Positions 7,337 through 14,049 of a stretch of 14,115 bases of DNA are shown here, piece by piece (position 1 is the stretch's first letter; every line of letters starts with the position of its first letter). The notes below the pieces were generated by a model. That model was given only the letters and a program-made list of their open reading frames with translations. It was not told the DNA's origin and searched no databases. The translations under genes were made by a program, and so were the position numbers. This DNA is from Marinosulfonomonas sp. (lineage in GTDB: Bacteria; Pseudomonadota; Alphaproteobacteria; Rhodobacterales; Rhodobacteraceae), in the NCBI GenBank assembly GCA_026989405.1, contig JALSJL010000332.1, positions 1 to 14,115 of the forward strand. The letters are read 5' to 3'.

Positions 7337-7411
7337 TGGTGCCCGGGGGCGGATTTGAACCACCGACACGAGGATTTTCAGTCCACTGCTCTACCCCTGA
7401 GCTACCCGGGC
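7337..7411 (-). tRNA. tRNA-Phe (GAA)
   Basis: A 75-base cloverleaf with CCA encoded. The acceptor is GCCCGGG pairing with CCCGGGC, then discriminator A and CCA. The D arm is GCTC/GAGC and the anticodon loop is CTGAAAA, giving anticodon GAA. The variable loop is 5 bases, and the T arm is GGTGG/CCGCC with loop TTCAAAT. The anticodon stem GTGGA/TCCTC has a U-U mismatch at the second pair (28-42). The tRNA closes the minus-strand housekeeping run, and its 3' end faces the metabolic block. Confidence 0.96.
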
Positions 7412-7445
7412 ACGGGTGAACGAAACGTCGTTCGGGTGGCGGTGG

Positions 7446-7473
7446 TTCTAGACTTGGCGGCCCCCGCTGTCCA
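7446..7473 (-). promoter_or_regulatory. probable sigma-70-type promoter for tRNA-Phe
   Basis: On the minus strand, TGGACA (7473-7468) is followed by a 15-16 base spacer and TCTAGA/CTAGAA (7452-7446). The -10-like box ends 34 bases before the tRNA 5' end, leaving room for a short leader. It sits in the gap between yacG and the tRNA, so the tRNA need not depend on the upstream operon. The call rests on box similarity and position alone. Confidence 0.45.
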
Positions 7474-7490
7474 GAGGAAAAGCAAGCCTT

Positions 7491-7673
7491 TCAGTGTGGT
7501 TTGTTGGCATCCGGCGGTGGCGCGTCCGGCTCTTGCGCGCGGGCGCTTTCTTCTTCCTCGGGAATTGCGTAAGCGCCCGTCAACCATTTGCCAAGATCGA
7601 TGTCGGCGCAGCGCTTGGAACAGAACGGGCGATAGCGTTCGACCGCCTCTTTCTTGCAGATTGGGCAACTCAT
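7491..7673 (-). CDS. yacG: DNA gyrase inhibitor YacG (small zinc protein)
   Basis: A 60-residue protein with a four-cysteine zinc site CPIC (C3, C6) and FCSKRC (C18, C22), followed by the family text ADIDLGKWLTGAYAIP and an acidic, Pro-rich tail. This is the standard YacG pattern and length. In E. coli, YacG binds the GyrB C-terminal region and blocks DNA binding by gyrase; that function is taken from the family. Its ATG overlaps the stop of the RNase E/G-like gene (ATGA, 7673-7670), so translation is probably coupled. It is the last protein gene of the minus-strand run. Confidence 0.94.
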   Translation of the reverse strand: MSCPICKKEAVERYRPFCSKRCADIDLGKWLTGAYAIPEEEESARAQEPDAPPPDANKPH

Positions 7674-8710
7674 TTCTTCAGCGCTTCCTGAACCGGCAGA
7701 CGTTCACGTTTTCTCCGCAATTCAAAATGGCCAAGCGGGGTCCAGCCCGCAAGAGCCGTATCAATTGCATCACGCCTGAACGCCGCCTGCAAGACCTGTT
7801 CGACCTGTTTTCGGTCCTTGCGCGCAAGCGGCGCGAAATCGACCGTGATCTGCCCGCCCAGCCCGGAACACCGCAAAATTCGCGGCAGGTCTTTGGCCAG
7901 GGCAATATTCGCCTTCAGCCCGGCCGAAAAACTGGTGTCGGGGCCAGTGTTCACATCAATCGCCACCAGGGCGCGGGTTGGTTCGACATAGGCATGGGCT
8001 CCGCCGGGCAGACCGTGTCGACCGGACAACAGCGCATCAATCAGCTCATGGACCCCATGATCGGCAAACGCGCCTTCGCCATCGGCCAGCACATCGGGCT
8101 GATCCCAATCGCGCCAGGCAAGGTCATGGGCATTCGGGCCATCGACCAGAAGTTCCGGCGAATTTTGGAGCCGCTCGGACATGACCTGGGCGGCGATATC
8201 ACGCATGGTCGAAATGTCTGACGCGATCTCGGCCTCGTCGGCCCCTTCACAGGACGAACGCAGGATCAAACCGGCAGCCTCGGCATCGGGGAAGACCCCG
8301 GTCGCGATATCATGCAGGCGCACGCGTTCATTTTCATCGCGAATGCGGCGCGAGATGTTCAGGCCCGGAGCGTCCGGTGTCACGATGGCGAACCGGCTTT
8401 TGAAGAGCACCCGCGCTGTCACGGGCACCGCCTTGCCCTCTTCGGCATAGCCGGTCACCTGCACAAGCAGCGGTTGCCCCGGCCGCAGCCCCCTGGCCTG
8501 GCGCAAATAGGCCGTGCCCTGCGGCAGCCTGAGCATCATGGCGCCCTGCCCCTTCAGGGGGCGGTCGCAAACCGCCCGAAAAATCGTGCCGGGCGGCGGC
8601 GGTGCGTCGGGCCCCGCATCTATCAGAAAGTCCTCGAGCCTGCCGTCAACGATCAGCGCGGCCGCCATGCGCCCATTCACCTCATCCAGCGCAACAACCC
8701 GGCCCTTCAT
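7670..8710 (-). CDS. short ribonuclease E/G family protein
   Basis: A 346-residue RNase E/G homologue. An S1-like segment spans about residues 40-100. A linker and RNase H-like part follow, then the DNase I-like catalytic core with ALVAIDVNTG (Asp252) and GGQITVDFAP (Asp291). These match the two metal-binding aspartates of RNase E (D303, D346). The protein stops soon after GHFELRRKRERLPVQE, just before the point where RNase E/G normally carries the CPxC zinc link that holds the dimer, and it has no degradosome scaffold. The start at 8710 overlaps the maf stop by four bases; the frame upstream lies inside maf and is a shadow. It probably cleaves single-stranded RNA or trims rRNA, but this short type is poorly understood. 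Confidence 0.9.
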   Translation of the reverse strand: MKGRVVALDEVNGRMAAALIVDGRLEDFLIDAGPDAPPPPGTIFRAVCDRPLKGQGAMMLRLPQGTAYLRQARGLRPGQPLLVQVTGYAEEGKAVPVTARVLFKSRFAIVTPDAPGLNISRRIRDENERVRLHDIATGVFPDAEAAGLILRSSCEGADEAEIASDISTMRDIAAQVMSERLQNSPELLVDGPNAHDLAWRDWDQPDVLADGEGAFADHGVHELIDALLSGRHGLPGGAHAYVEPTRALVAIDVNTGPDTSFSAGLKANIALAKDLPRILRCSGLGGQITVDFAPLARKDRKQVEQVLQAAFRRDAIDTALAGWTPLGHFELRRKRERLPVQEALKK

Positions 8711-9297
8711 GACCCGCCCCCGGGCAAGGGCCCGAACAGGGGGTAGCCGACCGCTTGCAAAAGGGTGGCCGTTTCGGCCACCGGCAGGCCCATGACACCG
8801 GTGTAAGACCCTTGAATCCATGGGATGAACGCGCCAGCCAGCCCCTGAATGCCGTATCCGCCCGCCTTGCCCTGCCAGTCGCCCGACGCAAGATATGCGT
8901 TCAGTTCGACGTCCGACAGGCGCTTCATCTTGACCGCGGTCATGACATTGCGCTGCCACAGCTTTTCGCCACGTCTGAGCGCAACCGATGTAATGACATT
9001 GTGCCGGCGCCCGCCCAGGCTGATCAAGAACTCGGCCGCCTGGGCCGCATCGGCGGGTTTGCCAAGTATGCGCCGCCCAAGTGCCACGGTGGTATCGGCA
9101 CATAACACGAGCTCATCCGGCCCCGTGCTGAGGGCAAAAGCCTTTTCGCGCGCGATCCGTTGGCAATAGTCGCGCGGCCGTTCATTTTGCCGGGGCGTCT
9201 CGTCGGTGTCCGGCGCGCGCACTTCGTCAGGCTGCACACCAAATGAGGCCAGCAATTCCAGCCGGCGCGGGCTGCCGGACCCAAGGATCAGGCGCAA
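8707..9297 (-). CDS. maf: Maf family nucleoside triphosphate pyrophosphatase
   Basis: A 196-residue Maf protein. Seen are the N-terminal GSGSPRR (6-12), the catalytic Asp68 in CADTTV, the GKP motif at 79-81, KAGGYGIQGLAG and GSYTGVMGLP. The family hydrolyses dTTP, UTP or modified nucleotides to monophosphates, as house cleaning or in division control. The only start that fits the family's N-terminus is TTG at 9297-9295. An AAGG overlapping the infA stop codon lies eight bases before it, so a rare start codon is used with close coupling to infA. The 3' end overlaps the RNase E/G-like start in ATGA. Confidence 0.93.
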   Translation of the reverse strand: MRLILGSGSPRRLELLASFGVQPDEVRAPDTDETPRQNERPRDYCQRIAREKAFALSTGPDELVLCADTTVALGRRILGKPADAAQAAEFLISLGGRRHNVITSVALRRGEKLWQRNVMTAVKMKRLSDVELNAYLASGDWQGKAGGYGIQGLAGAFIPWIQGSYTGVMGLPVAETATLLQAVGYPLFGPLPGGGS

Positions 9298-9307
9298 TCC
9301 CGCTGCC

Positions 9308-9526
9308 TTACTTGAAACGGTAGTTGATCCGACCCTTGGTCAGATCATAGGGGGTCATTTCGACCTGCACCTTGTCGCCTGCGAGAACGCGAATGCGGTT
9401 CTTGCGCATCTTTCCTGCCGTATGAGCGATGATTTCATGGCCGTTTTCCAGCTCGACCCTGAATGTCGCATTCGGCAGGAGTTCCTTTACGACACCGGGA
9501 AATTCGAGCATTTCTTCCTTGGCCAT
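9308..9526 (-). CDS. infA: translation initiation factor IF-1
   Basis: A 72-residue protein, exactly the usual IF-1 length. It reads MAKEEMLEF at the start, with the OB-fold text GVVKELLPNATFRVELENG, HTAGKMRKNRIRVLAGDKV and the end GRINYRFK. IF-1 binds the ribosomal A site with IF-2 and IF-3 during initiation. The ATG at 9526 is chosen over an in-frame GTG six bases earlier, because GGAG lies five bases before it and the length then matches the family. It leads the infA-maf-RNase-yacG group and probably has its own promoter in the 206-base gap upstream. Confidence 0.98.
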   Translation of the reverse strand: MAKEEMLEFPGVVKELLPNATFRVELENGHEIIAHTAGKMRKNRIRVLAGDKVQVEMTPYDLTKGRINYRFK

Positions 9527-9547
9527 GTTCACTCCATCGTTGCGTTT

Positions 9548-9600
9548 CCCGCCAAAAGCGCGGGCGGGGACTAGATGCGCCCAAATGTTCGGTTTTTCAA
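9548..9600 (-). promoter_or_regulatory. candidate infA promoter and leader hairpin
   Basis: In the gap before infA (9527-9732) the minus strand has TTGAAA (9600-9595) and a TCTAGT box (9575-9570). Their 19-base spacing is longer than ideal. The -10-like box resembles TCTAGA before tRNA-Phe. Close downstream, CCCGCC and GGCGGG (9568-9563 and 9553-9548) form a 6-bp inverted repeat just before the ribosome site. The rest of the gap shows no gene. Confidence 0.3.
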
Positions 9601-9732
9601 GGGTAGATTCCGCGATACTGTCCTGACCCGGATAGTTGCGGCGCCATCATGCCACTGAACAGCCACAATCCGGCGACCCGAAGCGATGAGCAGGGATTGC
9701 ACCGAATTCGCCTGGCCTGGCCGCGGTCGCGG

Positions 9733-10197
9733 CTACTCGGACGCCTCCGGGGGCGGACCGAAACGCTTTGCCATGCGCTCCATGATCTGGTCGCGCGACT
9801 GGCGGTAGGCCGCCAGCTTGTCATCGCGCGTGCGACCGATGCCGGCCGGGTCAAGGATCGGCCAGTATTCGACATCAAGGCTGTAATACCGCGTCAACTC
9901 GAGCGCCTGACGTTGCGACGCGGGAGACAACGCGATGATCAGGTCAAAACCCGACAGATCATCGCCCCATTGCTGCATTTCCTCAAAGGAACGCGAACGA
10001 TGGCGCGCCAGTTCGATCCCGAGCTCCTGGCACACGGCAACCGCGAACCCGTCAATCTCAAGGTCGTTTCGCACCCCGGCCGACTGCACATAGGCCGTCT
10101 GACCGTAGAATTTCTTCATCAACCCCTCGGCCATCGGCGAGCGAATGGCGTTGTGGTCGCAGCAAAACAGGACCGAAGAGGGAAGTTCCGGCGCCAT
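9733..10197 (-). CDS. low-molecular-weight protein tyrosine phosphatase-like protein
   Basis: A 154-residue protein of the LMW-PTP/arsenate reductase fold. The phosphate loop is FCCDHNAIRSPMAEG, giving a C-x5-R-S signature (Cys13, Arg19, Ser20). The general acid is probably Asp116 in YWPILDPAG. The P-loop is a little unusual, with DHNAI instead of the common xGNxC. Phosphatase or phosphatase-like activity is expected; arsenate reduction is less likely without the extra cysteines of ArsC. The start at 10197 gives the family's N-terminus and lies five bases after the UPF0262 stop. An in-frame TTG at 10215 is possible but would translate through the poly-G run. Confidence 0.88.
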   Translation of the reverse strand: MAPELPSSVLFCCDHNAIRSPMAEGLMKKFYGQTAYVQSAGVRNDLEIDGFAVAVCQELGIELARHRSRSFEEMQQWGDDLSGFDLIIALSPASQRQALELTRYYSLDVEYWPILDPAGIGRTRDDKLAAYRQSRDQIMERMAKRFGPPPEASE

Positions 10198-10202
10198 GTG
10201 CC

Positions 10203-10685
10203 CTACCCCCCCCAATGCAGAACACAGATCAGCGTAAAAAGCCGCCGCGCGGTGTCGGTGTCAACATCAGCCTTGCCGTCCAGCCGTTCCTGCAGAACCC
10301 GCGCACCTTCGTTATGGATACCCCTTCGCCCCATGTCGATGGCCTCGATCTGGCTGGGCGGCAGACGTTTGACCGCGTCGAAATAGCTTTCGCAAATCTG
10401 GAAGTAGTCTTTGACGACCTGCCGAAACGGGCCAAGCGACAGGTGAAATTCGGCCGCCTTGTCGCCTTTCTCTGTCGCGATATCGAACACCAGCCGTCGC
10501 TCGCGTATTGCAAGCGTCAGCGCATAGGGGCCGTCGGGCACCGGGCGATCATCACGCGCGGGCAGCGAAAAACTGTTCTCTTCCAACAGGTCGAAAATCG
10601 CGACTTTACGTTCCTGTTCGATTTCAGGAGTGGGGGCAGGCAGGTTTCGGTCGTCGATTTCGACCCGGACAAGGCGTGACATCAT
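10203..10685 (-). CDS. UPF0262 family protein
   Basis: A 160-residue soluble protein that I recognise as UPF0262. This is an alphaproteobacterial family of unknown function usually found beside hisD and an LMW-PTP-like gene, as here. Visible text includes LVRVEIDDRNL near the start, LPARDDRPVPDGPYALTLAI in the middle and GRRGIHNEGARVLQERL near the end. There are no membrane segments and no catalytic motif that I can name. The start is an ATGATG overlapping the hisD TGA, so either ATG (10685 or 10682) could serve, with GGAGAAGGA just upstream. The last codons, TGG GGG GGG TAG, form an eight-G run discussed separately. Confidence 0.9.
   Translation of the reverse strand: MMSRLVRVEIDDRNLPAPTPEIEQERKVAIFDLLEENSFSLPARDDRPVPDGPYALTLAIRERRLVFDIATEKGDKAAEFHLSLGPFRQVVKDYFQICESYFDAVKRLPPSQIEAIDMGRRGIHNEGARVLQERLDGKADVDTDTARRLFTLICVLHWGG
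10206..10213 (-). repeat. eight-G run at the UPF0262 stop codon
   Basis: The coding strand reads TGG GGG GGG TAG at the end of UPF0262. The run contains a G GGG GGG slippery heptamer directly before the stop codon. A -1 slip there enters the phosphatase frame, which is open through GTA GGG CAC to its ATG. The run may also serve as a crude ribosome-binding purine stretch for the phosphatase gene, eight bases before its ATG. Confidence 0.6.
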
Positions 10686-11992
10686 TCCTTCTCCGCGTTC
10701 AAGCGGTCCAGACGCGCGCGCACGCTCAGGCCGTGGGCCTGCAGGCTTTCGGATATTGCCAGCGTCTCGGCTGCCGGTCCGATCGCCGAAAGCGCCTCGG
10801 GCGACATTTTCGAAAGCGTCGTCCGTTTCATGAAGTTCAGCACCGACAGGCCCGATGAAAACCGCGCCGAACGCGCAGTTGGCAGCACATGGTTCGGGCC
10901 GCCGACATAGTCACCGATGGCCTCGGGCGTCAGGTTGCCCAGAAAAATCGCTCCGGCATGGCGAATGTTTTCCGCCAGGGGATCAGGATACTGAACACAT
11001 AATTCCAAGTGTTCCGGCGCGATACGATCGGCAAGTGCTGCCGCCTCCCCCATGTTCTGCACCACGATCACAGCGCCGTTGTCACGCCAGCTTTGTGCGG
11101 CGATCTCGCGCCGTTCAAGGGTTTCAAGCCGCGCGTCCACCGCTTCTGTGACCAACCGCGCAAAGCCGGGATCATTGGTAATCAGGATGGACTGCGCGCT
11201 TTCGTCATGCTCGGCCTGGCTCAGCAGATCGAGGGCAATCCAGTCGGGGTCGTTGTGGCGGTCGGCGATCACGAGAATTTCCGAGGGCCCGGCGATCATG
11301 TCTATGCCGACCTGCCCGAAAACCCGCCGTTTTGCGGCCGCCACATAAGCATTGCCCGGCCCCGTGATCATGTCGACCCGGGCGATGGTCTGCGTGCCGT
11401 AGGCCAGTGCCGCAATTGCCTGTGCGCCGCCAATTCGATAGACCGTTTCGACGCCGGCAAGGCGCGCCGCCAAAAGCACCAAAGGGTTCACCTGCCCCCC
11501 CGGTGTCGGCGCGCAGATCACCAGGTTTTCAACACCGGCGACCTGCGCCGGTATCGCGTTCATCAGCACCGATGACGGGTAGGATGCCAACCCGCCCGGC
11601 ACATACAGCCCGGCCGCCGAAACAGCTGTCCAGCGCCAGCCGAGCGTGGCGCCCGTGTCGTCCTTCCAGCAGTCATCCCTAGGCAACTGCCGTTCGTGAA
11701 AGGCGCGGATGCGGCGCGCGGAAAGCTCCAGCGCTGCCCGGTCTGCGTCCTCGACCAGGGCACATTGCGCGTCAATTTCGTCTTGCGAAAACGCCAGCGT
11801 CTGGGGCGTCAGATCCAGATGATCAAAGCGTGCGGTCAGTTCGATCACCGCCGCGTCACCGCGGGCACGCACATCGTTGATGATCCGGGCCACGACATCA
11901 TCGACCTCGGGCGAATCTTCGCGTTTGCGCCCCAGCAGATCCGCGAACCGCTGCTCAAAGTCATCGTCCAGTGTCGAAAGGAACTCGGGCAT
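10682..11992 (-). CDS. hisD: histidinol dehydrogenase
   Basis: A 436-residue HisD, the enzyme that oxidises L-histidinol to histidine in two NAD-dependent steps. Expected zinc and catalytic residues are present: Gln259 and His262 (LLSQAEHDES), Glu327-His328 (APEHLEL), Asp361 (IGDYVGGPNH) and His420 (QAHGLS). These are almost the same numbers as in E. coli. The start at 11992 is preferred over ATG 11998, because AGGAG lies seven bases before it but only one base before the other. It stands alone, without other his genes nearby, as I expect for this group. Its TGA overlaps the UPF0262 start. Confidence 0.97.
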   Translation of the reverse strand: MPEFLSTLDDDFEQRFADLLGRKREDSPEVDDVVARIINDVRARGDAAVIELTARFDHLDLTPQTLAFSQDEIDAQCALVEDADRAALELSARRIRAFHERQLPRDDCWKDDTGATLGWRWTAVSAAGLYVPGGLASYPSSVLMNAIPAQVAGVENLVICAPTPGGQVNPLVLLAARLAGVETVYRIGGAQAIAALAYGTQTIARVDMITGPGNAYVAAAKRRVFGQVGIDMIAGPSEILVIADRHNDPDWIALDLLSQAEHDESAQSILITNDPGFARLVTEAVDARLETLERREIAAQSWRDNGAVIVVQNMGEAAALADRIAPEHLELCVQYPDPLAENIRHAGAIFLGNLTPEAIGDYVGGPNHVLPTARSARFSSGLSVLNFMKRTTLSKMSPEALSAIGPAAETLAISESLQAHGLSVRARLDRLNAEKE

Positions 11993-12013
11993 TGCCATAC
12001 TCCTGTTTCACGA

Positions 12014-12042
12014 GACATACCCAGCGCTCGCAAGAGCCTCAA
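12014..12042 (-). promoter_or_regulatory. candidate promoter before hisD
   Basis: The 76-base gap between DUF2948 and hisD is the largest break in the upper half of the run. On the minus strand it has TTGAGG (12042-12037), a 17-base spacer and TATGTC (12019-12014), about 20 bases before the hisD ATG. Matches to consensus are partial, so read-through from murA is equally possible. Confidence 0.3.
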
Positions 12043-12068
12043 GCCGTCATCGCGAAAGACCGGGCCGT

Positions 12069-12542
12069 TCAGTCGTGCGTGGGTTGCCTGCGCGACGGCG
12101 CCACATAGGGCCGGGTCACATCCTTGAGCCTGACCTCCAGGGCTTCGACATCAAGTGCAATGTCGCCATCGCCGGCAAGCGCGAGCACGACGCGCCCCGT
12201 TCCGTCCTCGCCCGCTTCAAATGTGATCGCCAACAGCGACAGGACAAGGTCAGGGTCAGTCCGGTCAATTCCGGTGCTCGCCACCTTCATCACGTCCTCG
12301 ACCACGAGAACCGACTGCACACGCTCAAAGTTCCGGCGCTGTTTTTTCGCCTTGTCCGCAAGTTCCCAGCGGAACCGGTTGAGCAACACGGCAAACCGGC
12401 GTGTTTTACTGTCCCAGGTCATTTCAGTTGCGGGAAAGACCGCGTCCTGAACCAGCGCAGAAATGACCTGGAGATCCTTGTCATCCAACGCCATCAGGCG
12501 CAGCGGGCCTTCGTCGGCATCTTCGAAACGTGCGTCTTCCAT
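12069..12542 (-). CDS. DUF2948 family protein
   Basis: A 157-residue protein that I recognise as DUF2948, an alphaproteobacterial family of unknown function commonly placed between murA and hisD. It reads LRLMALDDKDLQVISALVQD near the start, then MTWDSKTRRFAVLLNRFRWE, and carries a long acidic/hydrophobic second half. No signal peptide, membrane segment or catalytic motif is seen. Its ATG shares one base with the murA stop (TGATG), which points to coupled translation with murA. A link to cell-wall synthesis is only suggested by position. Confidence 0.9.
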   Translation of the reverse strand: MEDARFEDADEGPLRLMALDDKDLQVISALVQDAVFPATEMTWDSKTRRFAVLLNRFRWELADKAKKQRRNFERVQSVLVVEDVMKVASTGIDRTDPDLVLSLLAITFEAGEDGTGRVVLALAGDGDIALDVEALEVRLKDVTRPYVAPSRRQPTHD

Positions 12543-13807
12543 CAGCTTGAAATCCGTTCAATGTTTGCGCCAATTCCGCGGAACTTGCGCACGACATGTT
12601 CATATCCGCGATCAAGATGATAGACCCGACTGACAATCGTTTCACCTTCTGCGGCCAGCCCTGCGAGAATCAACGAAACCGATGCGCGCAGATCGGTGGC
12701 CATCACCGGGGCGCCCTTGAGCTGCTTCACGCCCCGCACGGTTGCGGTCGCCCCGTTGATTTCGATGTCTGCACCCATGCGCATCAGTTCCGGGGCATGC
12801 ATGAAGCGATTCTCGAAAATCGTTTCTTCCAGCACGCTGGTCCCGTCGGCGGTGCTCAGCAGGGCCATCATCTGTGCCTGCAGGTCCGTTGGGAACCCCG
12901 GATAGACCTCGGTCCGGACATCTACCGCCCGAATCGGGCCGTCCTGTCGCTTGACAAGCAAACCGTCGGCGGTTTCGGTTATCGAAACACCCGCTTCTTC
13001 CAGTTTTTCGCAAAAAGACTGCAACAGGTCGCGGCGTCCGCCGATCAGTTCCACGTCACCCCCGGCAACGACGGGGGCGAGCATGTAGGTGCCCTGCTCA
13101 ATTCGGTCGACAACCACGGGGTGGGTCGCGCCATGAAGTCTGTCCACGCCCTGAATTTCGATGCGATCCGTTCCGGCCCCGTCGATCTGTGCGCCCATGG
13201 CCGTCAGGCACCGGGCCAGATCGACGATTTCCGGCTCGCGCGCTGCATTGTTGATGACCGTTGTGCCTTTGGCCGTCGTCGCCGCCATCATCACGTTCTC
13301 GGTGGCGCCCACCGATGCGAACCGAAAATCGATCTGCGCACCCTTCAACCCGTTCGGGGCCTCGGCGTGAAGATACCCGTCCTTCAGCTCGATCCGTGCG
13401 CCAAGTGCTTCCAGGCCGGAAACATGGATGTCCATCGGCCGCGCGCCGATCGCACAACCGCCGGGCAGTGAAACGATCGCCTTGCCGTGGCGGGCCAGAA
13501 GCGGGCCGAGAACCAGGTTCGACGCCCGCATTTTCCGCACGATATCGTAATGCGCCAGCGGGTTGTCAGCACCCTGGCTGGACAAGGCCAGCACCTGGCC
13601 ATCCTGCAGGCTGGACGTCTCGACTCCCAGGGAACGCAGCAGCTGTGTGGCTGTTTCAATGTCCGCCAGTCGCGGCACGTTGGTCAGTGTCAGTGGCTCA
13701 TCGCTCAGCAACGTCGCCGGCATCAGCCCAAGGCAGGCATTCTTGGCCCCGGCCACCGGGATCTTGCCCTTCACCGGCCCGTTGCCTTTTACTACGATTG
13801 AGTCCAT
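12542..13807 (-). CDS. murA: UDP-N-acetylglucosamine 1-carboxyvinyltransferase
   Basis: A 421-residue MurA, the cytoplasmic enzyme that transfers enolpyruvate from PEP to UDP-GlcNAc in the first committed step of peptidoglycan synthesis. Lys22-Asn23 in PVAGAKNA bind substrate. Cys115 in LPGGCAIGARPMD is the loop cysteine that fosfomycin modifies, so the usual drug-sensitive residue is kept. VYPGFPTDLQAQMMAL and the C-terminal RGYEHVVRKFRGIGA are typical, and the length is normal. The ATG at 13807 follows the small basic ORF by nine bases, with GCAGGCGG as a weak ribosome site. The gene ends by sharing a base with DUF2948. Confidence 0.98.
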   Translation of the reverse strand: MDSIVVKGNGPVKGKIPVAGAKNACLGLMPATLLSDEPLTLTNVPRLADIETATQLLRSLGVETSSLQDGQVLALSSQGADNPLAHYDIVRKMRASNLVLGPLLARHGKAIVSLPGGCAIGARPMDIHVSGLEALGARIELKDGYLHAEAPNGLKGAQIDFRFASVGATENVMMAATTAKGTTVINNAAREPEIVDLARCLTAMGAQIDGAGTDRIEIQGVDRLHGATHPVVVDRIEQGTYMLAPVVAGGDVELIGGRRDLLQSFCEKLEEAGVSITETADGLLVKRQDGPIRAVDVRTEVYPGFPTDLQAQMMALLSTADGTSVLEETIFENRFMHAPELMRMGADIEINGATATVRGVKQLKGAPVMATDLRASVSLILAGLAAEGETIVSRVYHLDRGYEHVVRKFRGIGANIERISS

Positions 13808-13816
13808 CCGCCTGCC

Positions 13817-13960
13817 CTAGCCTTTCTTCTTGCCTGTATCGACACGGGCGCGCATTTGCGCCTTGCGCCTCTTCAGATTTTCCTTGAGTGCCGCTTTCAG
13901 CCGTTCCTCGCGCGTATCCGACGATGACTTTCCGCTGTTCTGCGAGGTTTTTTTATTCAT
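13817..13960 (-). CDS. small basic protein upstream of murA (47 aa)
   Basis: A short ORF with ATG at 13960 and TAG at 13817, nine bases before murA. It encodes 47 residues with 10 Lys, 6 Arg and only 5 acidic residues. The first part is polar and Ser-rich (NKKTSQNSGKSSSD). The middle, from about residue 16 to 40 (REERLKAALKENLKRRKAQM), should form an amphipathic basic helix, and the end is GKKKG. It has no cysteines and no membrane segment. I do not recognise a named family, but codon use and tight spacing to murA support a real gene. Nucleic-acid or ribosome binding is a guess from charge alone. The ribosome site is weak (GAG seven bases upstream). Confidence 0.7.
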   Translation of the reverse strand: MNKKTSQNSGKSSSDTREERLKAALKENLKRRKAQMRARVDTGKKKG

Positions 13961-14004
13961 GCGCCACTCTGTAGCGCAGGGCGCGCGCAGGGTCCAGATT
14001 GGGC

Positions 14005-14033
14005 TTGCTTCGGGCGATGAATACGTCTACTCA
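14005..14033 (+). promoter_or_regulatory. candidate promoter for tRNA-Thr
   Basis: TTGCTT (14005-14010), a 17-base spacer and TACTCA (14028-14033) lie 16 bases before the tRNA-Thr 5' end. Spacing and position are good, but the -10-like box is weak. The gap 13961-14049 must also serve the minus-strand murA run; I see no clear promoter for that direction. Confidence 0.35.
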
Positions 14034-14049
14034 GCCGCCCACGATGAAC

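Noticed and set aside
7474..7500. Possible terminator hairpin after yacG (GAAAGG/CTTTTC)
   Set aside because: Only six pairs with a wobble, a four-base loop and no following T run on the relevant strand.
7301..8221. 306-residue + strand open frame
   Set aside because: It runs through tRNA-Phe, yacG and the RNase E/G-like gene on the opposite strand and shows no domain.
9649..10386. 245-residue + strand open frame
   Set aside because: It is antisense to the phosphatase and UPF0262 genes, with no recognisable domain.
12596..13471. 291-residue + strand open frame
   Set aside because: It is antisense to murA, which is unmistakable; there is no ribosome site or motif.
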